Part shown: piece after piece, positions 31,244-41,306 of the stretch
How positions within the stretch are numbered: position 1 is the stretch's first letter
How the letters are laid out: each line of letters begins with the position of its first letter
NCBI GenBank assembly: GCA_012845835.1
Contig: JABAKD010000026.1
Coordinates: forward strand, 15,042,533 to 15,106,532
Origin: Undaria pinnatifida
Lineage: Eukaryota; Sar; Phaeophyceae; Laminariales; Alariaceae
Length of the DNA stretch: 64,000 nt
Reading direction: 5' to 3'
Made by a program: the position numbers and the translations under genes
Notes under the pieces: generated by a model
What the model was told of the DNA's origin: nothing
What the model saw: only the letters and a program-made list of their open reading frames with translations
The model's database searches: none

Positions 31244-33215
31244 TGTGCTATTGTGGCAGCGTTCTTCCGGTTTCTCCGATTTTTTTTTCGTAGCGATTTT
31301 GCTTTTGCTTTCCATCGAGCCCACAACCCCTGTTCCTTCTCGGGTGGCTTCTCAATGGAGGGAGCGCCCTTCCTCCTACAACGGCGACCACAACAGCAGT
31401 GAGATGGCAGGGGCCCCTCCTGTTGGTCGCCGCGCACGTACCACACGGACGACACCTTCCAAGTACGTGCGGACGACTCTGCTCTGCGGAGCACACTCCT
31501 CGTCTCGAATTTTGGTCCCTCCTGTTGGTCGCTGGGCAAGCACCACACAGAGGACACTTTCCGAGTACGGGCGGACGACACTGCTCTTCGGAGCACACCC
31601 CTCGTCCCGGCCTTTGGCCGCATCAGTTCACCGCCAGCTGGTCATAGACCACTCCGCAGTGGAACTGCCCGAGCCCCACCCATCAGACTTGTTTGCTCCG
31701 CGCTCTGCCAGCATGTTGCACAGCACATATCCGCGAGTTGCCAGCACAAGCCCCAAGATCGGCCATCGACTCGTACTTTTTTTTTTCGCGCTTTGGGGCT
31801 CGGAGCCATATGCACGACATGCCACGGACAAGCATACTGGAATCAACCCTTCGAATGACATTCGAAGGGGACTTCGCTCGCTGAGAGAGCCCATCGCCCA
31901 GCACATCCTTGCTGTCGGTGCCAGACCGTCCTTCGCGGGACCCCCTTGGACTGCGGGCACCGTGCTCTAGGAGCTCATGTCGGGGCTCCTTCCTTTGTGA
32001 TCTACCTGGGAAGAAACAGGCGGTGCTCGTGGAATGTTTGAGCTTTTTCGTTTGGCGAATTTTCCAGTACACGCGTTATCGTATGGGTTTCAGTACGTAC
32101 GTCGATCATTCTTGTGCGTCGAACAAGCAGCTGCCCTTGTGCCCCCTTTCTGCCGAAATTAGTACAAGCTACGAATTTGGCACCTCGGACCCCTCTCCGA
32201 TCTTTCTCGATCAACAGCGTTCCACTACTGCTGTCCGTCGCGTAGCTTCAACCACCATCATTTTTGCAGAGGTGACAACTACAGTGCAGCACAATGGGCT
32301 CGCTGTCAATGCCTGCCATATACCGCCGGATTCTCTGCTGTAGAAGCCACTGTACAGCAGCCAAGCCGCCTACTTTGCTCCTGCTCATACACCACATAGC
32401 TCGACCCTTCACTGCCCCAGCGTCCACAGTTACAGCACCGCAGCTCTGACACCCCCCACTGCTGTGCGAGTGTTCCTTGCAAGTTCGATTCGAGAGGTTT
32501 TTTTTTTCGTCCTGGCCCCTCCGCGACTAGAACTTGAACCTAGTGAACGCTGAAACTCTGTGCTGGCTTTTTTTGGGCAAGGCTGTTGATGTGTGCGATG
32601 CCCTATATTCTCCCATTCATGGGTACGCGGGGACTATAATACCACTTTCTGTGTATGCACAGCTACCGTGCGGCACTCCGCACTGCTGTCAACGTAACTG
32701 TCCCTTTATCGGTGGGAGTGGTTACGGATTCTTTTTTCAGCTGTCCGGGCGTTAGGCCGTCTTCCTGCCGGTACATGTGCTGCCCTTCACGATATTGCTA
32801 GGGTCTACGCTGGAAATTTTTTCTTCTTCTTCTCTGCACATGTTCGGACAGCTACTGCCCGTTACAGAGCGCTTACTACACAGTTCGCGGAGATACTGCG
32901 CTTCACAGTTTTTACTAGTGCAGTGGAGAACAGCCCGTTTAATGCGGTACCTTTGGGGGCAAACAGCCTTTCTATTCGACTGTGGGCGTGCACATTTTTC
33001 TACAGCTGGTGTTGGTACTACACTACCCATCTTGGTGCGGTTGAAATTACCGTTACCTGTAAACACAGCAGTGATACTGCAGCAATCAGCACTACTGCAG
33101 GCGCGACTGTCCCCCTTTAGTGCGGTCGGGGGAAACTACTTTGTTTGGGAGGGTTATACTGCCCGTTTTTTTTTAATATACGGTTGGTGCGCGAACGTAT
33201 ACTGTCCTACCCCCC
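31244..33215 (+). other. Leader of the LTR element, no recognised gene
   Basis: A ~105-bp block is repeated twice (near 31,419 and 31,525, with GTTGGTCGC and GCGGACGAC landmarks). A 287-codon frame that begins inside the LTR (31,107-31,970) spans it but shows no domain. From about 32,380 onward diverged copies of the following 84-bp unit appear (ACTGCCCGTTTAATGCGG near 32,928). Long leaders with repeats occur in some large LTR elements. Confidence 0.55.
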
Positions 33216-34310
33216 ACTACACTACTGTGGGGGCAGATGCTGCCCATTTTTATACGGTTGGCTGCGCGATCCTTCACTGTGCTTCCCCCCTACACTGCAC
33301 CTAGGGTAAATGCTGCCCGTTTTGGTGCGATGAGTGTCAGCGTGTTGGGCGATCTTACACTGTGCTTCCACCCCTACACTACACCTAGGGTAAATGCTGC
33401 CCGTTTTGGTGCGACGAGTGTCAGCGTGTTGGGCGATCTTTCACTGTGCTCCCCCCCCTACACTACACCTAGGGTAAATGCTGCCCGTTTCGGTGCGATG
33501 AGTGTCAGCGTGTTGGGCGATCTTACACTGTGCTTCCACCCCTACACTACACCTAGGGTAAATGCTGCCCGTTTTGGTGCGATGAGTGTCAGCGTGTTGG
33601 GCGATCTTACACTGTGCTTCCACCCCTACACTACACCTAGGGTAAATGCTGCCCGTTTTGGTGCGACGAGTGTCAGCGTGTTGGGCGATCTTTCACTGTG
33701 CTCCCCCCCCTACACCACACCTAGGGTAAATGCTGCCCGTTTTGGTGCGATGAGTGTCAGCGTGTTGGGCGATCTTTCACTGTGTTCCTCCCCTACACTA
33801 CACGTAGGGTAAATGCTGCCCGTTTTGGTGCGATGAGTGTCAGCGTGTTGGGCGATCTTACACTGTGCTTCCACCCCTACACTACACCTAGGGTAAATGC
33901 TGCCCGTTTTGGTGCGATGAGTGTCAGCGTGTTGGGCGATCTTACACTGTGCTTCCACCCCTACACTACACCTAGGGTAAATGCTGCCCGTTTTGGTGCG
34001 ATGAGTGTCAGCGTGTTGGGCGATCTTACACTGTGCTTCCACCCCTACACTACACCTAGGGTAAATGCTGCCCGTTTTGGTGCGATGAGTGTCAGCGTGT
34101 TGGGCGATCTTACACTGTGCTCCACCCCTACACTACACCTAGGGTAAATGCTGCCTGTTTTGGTGCGATGAGCGTCGGCGTGTTGGGCGAACCTTTATTG
34201 TGATAACCCCTACACTACACCTAGGGTAAATGCTGCCTGTTTTGGTCCGATGAGCGTGGGCGTTTTGGGCGACGCTTTCCTGTGCTACCTCCCCCCGCCT
34301 AGGTTGAATG
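33216..34310 (+). repeat. 84-bp tandem array in the LTR-element leader, about 12 units
   Basis: The landmark CCTAGGGTAAATGCTGCCCG starts at 33,300, 33,384, 33,468, 33,552, 33,636 and 33,720, then near 33,803, 33,887, 33,971, 34,055, 34,138 and 34,220. Single-base steps come from C-run length changes. The central units are almost identical and the edges diverge. Because 84 is a multiple of three, several frames stay open on both strands, so open frames here are not evidence of coding. Confidence 0.95.
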
Positions 34311-34703
34311 ATACCTGTCTAAATGTGATGGCTGCAGACGTACCTATACTGTGTTGCACCCCCTGCACTGCGGTTAGGGTCAGTGCTGCCCAGTTTTGAC
34401 TCCTTGTACTGCGGTTCGTGCGGGCGTTACCCATATACCCTACGGTCAGACTGGGCGCTGCTCTTACGTTGCGGTTATGATGATTGGTACCTTGTTACTG
34501 CTGTACTCCTCTTATACGGCCAGTTGACGTGGCTGCTACCATCACTGAGGCTGGACGGAGTCAAGGCCCATATTGTTGCTGTTTTGCTGAAACACAGATA
34601 TACCGCTCCTTGGAGCAGGAACACCACAACAATTTATCTGTCTCCATAGCTTCTTCACGCGTCGTTCCTCTCCCCCCCCCCCCCTTCACTACACCTAGGC
34701 ACC

Positions 34704-36809
34704 ATGTCCACCGGTGACGATGGGGGCTACTCGGGGCTGGCTGAGGTCTTCCACGCACCCCAACCTGGATGCCCACGAGACAGGGAGAGCTCGCTCGAGA
34801 TGCCGCGACTCGAGACGGGGGGAACCATCGGTGGCGGGTTCCGGTGACGAGACAGAAGACGGAGCACCATACCTCCACCCGTTCCCACCAACCAAGCGGG
34901 TCGATTCGCTGGTTCGCGCTGAGAAGGAGACGGACCAACCCCCACCGGACTCGGGGGCGTCTCGACGCCAGCTCTCGCCAGCCCCGGGGGAGCGCTACCA
35001 GCTGCCCCCCCCCAGCGCTCGACAGGGCACCACCGCCGCCACCTGGGCTCTCCGCGCTCGACAGAGCGCCACCCCCAGAGCTCCCGGGACCGGGGCACCC
35101 ATGCCGCCCCCTTGGTCTTGGCATACGCGGCGGCGCGGGCCCAGCGGGCGCTCGACGACGTCAACCAGACGATAGCACGCCGACGTCGGTTTGACAAAGA
35201 TATCGAACAGGCGAAGACCGCTGCGCGGGAGTCGTCCCTGGTTGCGAAGAGGGCGCAACAAGCCCTCGCTCAATCAGTTGCGTCGTCTGTGGCGGGAGCT
35301 AACGCGGCCCTCTTGCCTTCGTCGCGCCCGCAGGGTGTCGCATCCCAGCGACCACGACCCGGGAACGACGCCTTCTTCAAGGGCATCGTTGCGTGCATGG
35401 CGTCTGCAGCGCGGGTAGTCTTCTCCTCAGCGTTGGCGACCCGCGGTGGTGGAAACGGCCTGCGCCCTCCTCCCGTCAGAGAGGCCGGCGTCGCGGCAAG
35501 CGGACGTCCTCAATGGAAGCGGCCTGGGCTCGCGTGGATTGTACGCCCTATGCTAGACAGACGAGAGCCGCCCCGACCCTTGCCCTCGTCAAGGCCCTGC
35601 TGATAGCCCACGACGAGGACCCCGACCCTGTCTTTTGGCCGGACCCCGGAGAAAGAGTTGGCAGAACGAAACCGGGGAAAATGTCGCGACAGTCGCGACC
35701 GCGGGGACCGCAACCGTGGGGGTGGCAGCAAAAATGGTGGGGGTGGCGACCACCACCGCCGCCGCGGGGGTGACAGCGCATCGGGTGCTGGTGTGCCTGA
35801 GGGCGCCGCCGAGGGGGCAATTTCGGTCCAACAACCGGGGCAGTTGGCCGCTGCTCTGGCAGAGGAATGGCGCGAGAGGACGTTCAGCGTGGGACAGCTC
35901 GTCAACCTCCTCCCGCTCGTCTTGGTCCTCGAGCACGGACCACACCGAGGTGGTCGTGGTAGCAGGCAAAAAGTGCAAAAACCATGGCAGGAGGAGCATC
36001 TGGGCCTGAGGCTTTCACCCTCCTGTTGCGTCTGCTGATCACGCACTTCGACGGGGTTGATACGGAGGAGGGCTACACTACGTTGCATACTTTTGGAATG
36101 TGTAACGGCATGCCTTTTTCTGATTTCAGTTGGGAGTTTCGCGTACTCATGCCGACCGCTACGGGGAGTGAGCGTGTTTTGTCTCCGGGGACGGATGTGG
36201 TGTTGGAGGTGGTTCGGGTGGCGGCGAATGAGCAATTTCCGGCTCTCCTGCCTGCGTTGTACCCTGGTTCGAAGGCAACAAACCTGCGGCCGTACATCTC
36301 GTTGGATGCTATGTGGCGGGCCTTTAGTGACTAATAAGACACCTGCCGTCAACGGCGAAACATTTTTTTCTCTCCCTGTTTCTTCGACGGGAGCGCGGTC
36401 ATGCGCCCTGTCGGGGCCCCGGCCCGCAGATCATGGGCGCGGCCAGGGCCGAGTGCCGTCCCAGTCGCTTTCGTGGCAGACGGGATCGAGCCATCATTCA
36501 ACTGTCATGCCCATCGATGATTCATCTGACCCTTGGCTTGACCACACATCGAACTGCTGGCCACTAGAAGAGCATCATTATGCAGAAGGTTTCGCCGTTA
36601 AGGCCTCGTTTAAGACAGACGACCCTCCCCTTTGGAGCGGCCTCCTTTCACCTCGCGCTGATGCCCTCCGAGAAAACCGGGGGCTTTGCCTCAACTGCCA
36701 CGAAGACAACCATTCCTTCAAGCATTGTAGGCATCCTTATATTACTGCGAGTGGCTGCTTGAACCCTGAACTAGGCCAACTTGGCGACGATGACGCACAC
36801 CGACGTTGA
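34704..36809 (+). pseudogene. Gag of the Ty3/gypsy element, frameshifted
   Basis: Likely start ATG at 34,704 (MSTGDDGGYSGLAEVFHAPQ), stopping near 34,844. Continuation in other frames: coiled segment AQRALDDVNQTIARRRRFDK near 35,145, an Arg/Gly-rich stretch near 35,680 (RDRGDRNRGGGSKNGGGG), a capsid-position block ALLPALYPGSKATNLRPYIS near 36,245, and a zinc knuckle CLNCHEDNHSFKHC near 36,688 with perfect C-x2-C-x4-H-x4-C spacing. The start was chosen because it is the first ATG after the tandem array and opens a well-mixed frame. The role is packaging of element RNA, inferred from the knuckle and position. At least three frameshifts break it. Confidence 0.75.
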
Positions 36810-38150
36810 CAAACACGCATGGTCTGCTACCGCCGAGACGACAAATCCTCTCGCCCAAACAACCACAAGAAAAATCGTCGCCATCTTTCAGGATCAGGGC
36901 CAGGTAAACTGTTACAACGATACCACATACACGTCGGATCACCATGGTATCCTGCGCTCGCCCGCCTCTTCTGCCCCCGCTCCCGCTTCTCGAATGCGCT
37001 TTGGAGCCGCCCACAACCCGGGCGAAAATAAATGTGCGCGCCAACCTGGCACATTCCGTAACGGCAATCGACAGCTCGACGGCGGTACGGCACCGTCGAC
37101 AACACTGTCGGGGGGTACCTATTTTGGTTTCAGGAAATGCTCGTGTTCTGTTGCTAGCCTGTCCAGAAACGCAGCACAGATTGCCTCTGTCAAGAGCCTA
37201 CGGGCTCCTACGCCGTCTGCGGACGATTCTCACGGCGTAGTACCGGCGGCGGAAACTAGCGCTTCAAGCGTGGTTTCCTCCAGCCAGGTAATTTTTTTTC
37301 TTTTCTTTCTTTTTCGACGGCGAGAACGCGCGCTTTCAGCGACGTTCCCCTCGGTCAGGTCTGAGTTCGGCAACGGGAACCGCGCTTCCAGCGCCGTTTC
37401 CCTCAGCCGCGGCATAAACTCAGCAATGGGGGTACGCGCTCCAAACGCCGCCCCCATCAACCATGGCACGGGAGCCTGCGCTTTGCGCGCTCCCCCTCTA
37501 GGTACGCGCCGCGCAACAATATAGCTGCAGCGACGGCGCGTCGCCTTTTTTACGCGTATGTGTGCATCCCCCCCTCTCCCTGACCAGGCGGTGGCGGTCG
37601 GTTTGAGGCGTGGGACGGTCGACCCTCGAAACACTTTTTCTGACCACGAGGTGGCGGTCGATTTGAGGTGTGGGAAGGCCAACACTAAAACACCGAGATC
37701 TTTTGCGAGGCTCGATCCAGTGTTTGCTCGCGATAAGAGCGGGCGCTCTGTCTTTTTTTCCATCATGGAGGAGTCGACAAGATTAGCTACCTCGTCTCCC
37801 TTCTCCAAGAGACATAACGGAAGAGAGCCTCCTCGGGTAAAAATATTATTGCCTTGCCCGAGCCCCGCTCCAGAAGACGCCCACAGGGTTTACGGACCCT
37901 GCTTCGTCTTTTAACACGCTAACCCACGTGTTTCAGGATACGTCTGCCCCAGTGGCACAGGAAGAAGATCCGACACTGCGCGACGGGCCAGTGGTGACTC
38001 CACGGCCTCCAGCCTGATCAGCTGGACGCTATTCCCGTAAATTTACGGAAGAATCGCGCCTCTCGTCAAGCAGAAACAGCTCAGAGCCCCTGCCCCTTTG
38101 GGCGCAGTTGGAGCAGTTTTCTTGCGATTATACGCCAAAAAGCGAAGAGG
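36810..38150 (+). other. Gag-pol spacer of the LTR element, no domain recognised
   Basis: A 247-codon frame (36,781-37,524) is Ser/Ala-rich, with a T-rich patch near 37,290. Short repeated phrases occur near 37,580 and 37,640 (GACCAGGCGGTGGCGGTCG and GACCACGAGGTGGCGGTCG). No protease motif was found here. Confidence 0.45.
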
Positions 38151-38152
38151 CC

Positions 38153-38935
38153 ACGACGCGAGAAACCGTGGGTTCGGACTCGCGTCGTGCTCCCGAGGCC
38201 TGGTGTTCCTGAGGGGGACACTACAGGCCCAAAGAGCCGAGGACTGGTGTTCCCAGACGGGGACATTACAGACCCAAATGCCCAAAGAGGCTACCGACGG
38301 GTTGGCACCGTCGGTGTTGGACTCTTTTTCGGGTGTAATGAGGGCGGCTTCTTACGAGTTTCCGCCAGCGAGTGAGGAGGACCCGAGGCGAGAAACCCCA
38401 GGTTCGGACTCGCATGTTGCTCCCGAGGCCTGGTGCCCCCGCAAGGGGACATTACAGGCCAAAGAGCCGAGGACTGGTGTTCCCAGACGGGGACATTGCA
38501 GACCCAAATGCCGAACGAGGCTACCGACGGGTTGGCACCGTCGGTGTTGGACTCGTTTTCGGGTGCAATGAGGTCGGCTTCTTACGAGTTTCCGCCAGCG
38601 AGTGAGGAGGACCCGAGGCGAGAAACCCCAGGTTCGGACTCGCATGTTGCTCCTGAGGCCTGGTGCTCCCGCAAGGGGACATTACACGCCCAAGTAGCCG
38701 AGGACTGGTGTTCCCAAAAGGGGACATTGCAGACCCACAAATGCCGAACGAGGCTACCGACGGGTTGGCACCGTCGGTTTTTGCCATTTTTCGGGCGCAG
38801 TTAGAGCGGATTCTCGCGCTTTTCCGCCAACGAGCGAAGAAAGACCCGAGGCGAGATACCACGGGTTCGGATTCGCGTCGTGCTCCCGAGGCCTGGTGTT
38901 CCTGGACGGGGACATTGCAGGCCCAAATTTCAACA
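38153..38935 (+). repeat. 230-bp tandem array upstream of the NADAR-like domain, 3-4 units
   Basis: The phrase CCCGAGGCGAGAAACCCCAG starts near 38,383 and 38,613, with variants near 38,150 and 38,845, giving a ~230-bp period. Each unit includes GGACTGGTGTTCCCAGACGG and ACGGGTTGGCACCGTCGG. The period is not a multiple of three, so a reading frame changes from unit to unit. Confidence 0.9.
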
Positions 38936-38972
38936 CGGATTTTGACCCTTCTCTCGAATACTCCACAGCCAA

Positions 38973-39259
38973 GTGGTGTTATTCTGGCAGCTCCCATCCT
39001 ATTTTCCACCCTGGTCCCCTTCGTCGTTTGCCGTGGACGACGTATCATATTCTTGCGCGGAGCAGGACATGATGGCCGAAAAGACCAAGTTTTTGCAAGA
39101 CCATCGAGCAGTGGGGCTCATTATGTCGTCGCCTCGTCCAAGCACACGCAAACGCATCGGTCGAGGCGTGCACAACTTTGACTCCGCTGTTGGGGACAGG
39201 GAGAAGCAAAACGCCGTGTCACCTGGCACCTACGCCAAATTCACGCAGAATTCAGCCAC

Positions 39260-39290
<31 letters not shown>

Positions 39291-39480
39291 ACCTTTTGAG
39301 CTCTGACAACAAGAGTCTGGCTGAATCCTGCCCTCTGAACCCAGTGTGGGGCGTTGGTCTCCGGGCTGATGGTCCCAGGGCCAACAGCCCATGCCAGGGG
39401 AGAGGAAAACTTGCTCGGTGAGGCCCTTTCTGCCGTTCGCGCAGCTATTTGCGACAATGAGACCGGGTCGGCGCACCCGG
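38973..39480 (+). pseudogene. NADAR-like (YbiA/DUF1768) domain inside the LTR element
   Basis: The frame open from 38,973 to 39,299 reads FPPWSPSSFAVDDVSYSCAE, QDMMAEKTKFLQDHRAVGLI, then RIGRGVHNFDSAVGDREKQN and GTYAKFTQNSATK. After a 28-base A run (39,260-39,287), in other frames, come HLLSSDNKSLAESCPLNPVW, GVGLRADGPRA and GEENLLGEALSAVRAAI. These follow the NADAR order: P-S-F-x-V-D, then AE-x-x-MMAEK, G-R-x-V-x-x-F-D-x-x-x-x-D, AKF-x-QN, WG-x-G-L, and N-LLG-AL-x-x-VR. NADAR proteins are N-glycosidases acting on ADP-ribose-linked or riboflavin-intermediate substrates. A role in this element is unknown. The A run and a later frame change break this copy. Confidence 0.75.
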
Positions 39481-39625
39481 CCTCCCCTAGTCGGTTCCGC
39501 ACCTGCACTGCGAGTGCAAGAACCAAGAAATCTCGTCCGCGCCGCAACCAGACCGTTCACAGCGGCCAGCGCTCGCAAAGCTCCCCCTTCGGCGTTTCCG
39601 ACCTATTTCTCGGGCGCGTTGGCCA

Positions 39626-40110
39626 ATGAAAAGCCGTGAAGTTGTGGAGATAGCTTTTAGCGTCGGCCCTGACCTTGCGATGTCAGAACACTGCCCCTGT
39701 TTCGTCGAGGGTACTGTGACGCTGGACGACGTTTTGTTCACTATGAAAATCGCGTTTATCAGTCGAGCAACGCTCGACTTGGAGAGGCACTGGACTCCTA
39801 AAGATTTGGGGACCGGCAGCATTGCTTGGGTTCCCAAACACCTCCGAGGATACTGAGGGGAACAAAGTTCCGCATATCCTCCGGCCACAATACATAAGAG
39901 AGCATTGGCAAAGTGGGGACCCTCAATGCACGAGTCCAGCGGTAGCTTGAGTTCGTCACCGCGTTCGATTGCACACTCGAGCACCGCAAAGGCAGCGCCA
40001 AGGGCATCGCCGATTTTTCTGGCCCGTTTTCCAGAACCCGCTACGGAGTACGACCGCAGTGGCTTGGAAAAATTCAACCTCGTGGGGTTGACAAGCCTCA
40101 ACCCCGTTGG
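39626..40110 (+). pseudogene. Protease-start remnant joined to RNase H, reverse transcriptase missing
   Basis: One frame reads SREVVEIAFSVGPDLAMSEH, CFVEGTVTLDDVLFTMKI and then directly ISRATLDLERHWTP and AWVPKHLRGY. The first part looks like sequence before an aspartic protease active site; the second is the Ty3-type RNase H. No D-S/T-G motif and no RT blocks lie between them, so protease core and RT appear deleted near 39,750. RNase H continues in shifted frames: GTKFRISSGHNT, stop, ESIGKVGTLNARVQR, stop, LEFVTAFDCTLEHRKGSAKG, IADF. The usual SDH reads SGH, so the catalytic aspartate is lost too. Confidence 0.7.
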
Positions 40111-40189
40111 AGATAGCGGTATCTACCTCCTACGGACCCGCGGGCTGCGCGCTCCCCCCTCGCCGATCCCAGGAGTCGGTTCGGGTGGA

Positions 40190-40345
40190 CTCGCGCCCCT
40201 CGCCAAAAGCACTGTCTTGGGTGGGCTCGTGCCCCACACGGAAAGCACTGCTTTGGGTGGACTCGAACCCCTCGCCGAAAGCACTGTCTTGGGTGGGCTC
40301 GTGCCCCGCACTGAACATGCTGCCTTGGGTGGGCTCCCTCTCACC
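40190..40345 (+). repeat. Short tandem array (~27-30-bp phrase) after RNase H
   Basis: AAAGCACTGYYTTGGGTGGRCTCG-type phrases recur at about 40,208, 40,240, 40,276 and 40,308 and encode repeats of ESTALGGLEPLA type. The function is unknown. Confidence 0.8.
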
Positions 40346-40984
40346 TCTACCGCGTTTCACGATTTTCGCAAACACGAGCCACGTATAAGGATTGACGGCC
40401 TTTCTGTTTCCCCGGGGAGATTCGTCGCTCGTGTTTCTTCCTCCGTCGCCACTACCGAAGGCTGTACCGGCCGCGGGTCGATTTCACCTGCCGCCGACAC
40501 TGTTTTCGCTTCGGTCTTTGCCATACCCATCGAGGGCGGCACGGGCTCCGCAGAAGCCCTGGCTGCAGCGACGCCCATCGCACAGCCGACTTATCTATCC
40601 CGGAGTTCTTCACAGGAGACGGCCCCCGCCGCGACCACCGGTTCGACTGTGTCCGTCTCCGCCATGCTTGGCACTCCAGCCCCTCCGTCGTCGACGACGC
40701 GCCGACGAACAGCGATAACAACGGGTAATGCACTCCCGCTGTAGATTATGGATTCGGGCCCGGCGGGGCCCCTCGGCCATCTTGCGGACGAAGTACAACC
40801 CCGTCGCGAGTTCCACGGCCGCAGCCGACCCCGTCGCCGCCGCGACCCCTGCTCTTGTCGACTCGCCGGTCCGCACGGTGCCACAGCCGTCCGACCGCGA
40901 CCTCGCAGAGCCTATATGGGAACTCCTCTCTTACGGCTCACGCCTTCTCCTGGTGGCACGCCGACCGCATATACAAGGGCGGAC

Positions 40985-41306
40985 GCCCTTCGCAACGCTG
41001 CTGAATTGCGTTTCGCTGATTCCGTCGCGCGTTATTCGCATTACGATTGGAAGCGAGAGCAGCACGCTGAGCCGACGTGCCACGCCATGATGCGTTACGT
41101 TTCTATCGGCCGGCAATCGGTCCTGCCGCCCGACTTTTTGGCGTGCTACCTCTTGCACAAGCGTCCCTCCCTCTCAGACATCCAGGAGCTGGCGGGTAAG
41201 GGTCGACTACATACAACCGACGACGACATCGTCCTACTCGTCCGTAACCCGACACTACCGCCAACAAGCTCCGACAAACCGAACTCTGTGGGGCGAGCTG
41301 CTTGCT
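40985..41306 (+). pseudogene. Pol spacer between RNase H and integrase, frameshifted
   Basis: The frame reads LRFADSVARYSHYDWKREQH, IGRQSVLPPDFLACYLLHKR, SLSDIQELAGKGRLHTTDDD and IVLLVRNPTLPPTSSDKP. It sits between RNase H and the integrase HHCC region. The frame shifts near 41,300 into the integrase frame, so the polyprotein is interrupted here. Confidence 0.55.

Noticed and set aside
33237-34147. Repetitive protein with 28-residue repeats on either strand
   Set aside because: 84 bp equals 28 codons, so open frames persist automatically; no start, domain or conserved use was seen.
33216-34310. CRISPR array
   Set aside because: The whole unit repeats without unique spacers and the context is a eukaryotic LTR element; no cas genes are present.
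39487-40101. 204-codon minus-strand frame
   Set aside because: The plus strand encodes RNase H motifs over the same bases, so this is a shadow.
40748-40980. Plus-strand frame before the pol spacer as a separate gene
   Set aside because: Arg/Pro-rich composition without motif; only the part after about 40,985 reads as pol spacer.
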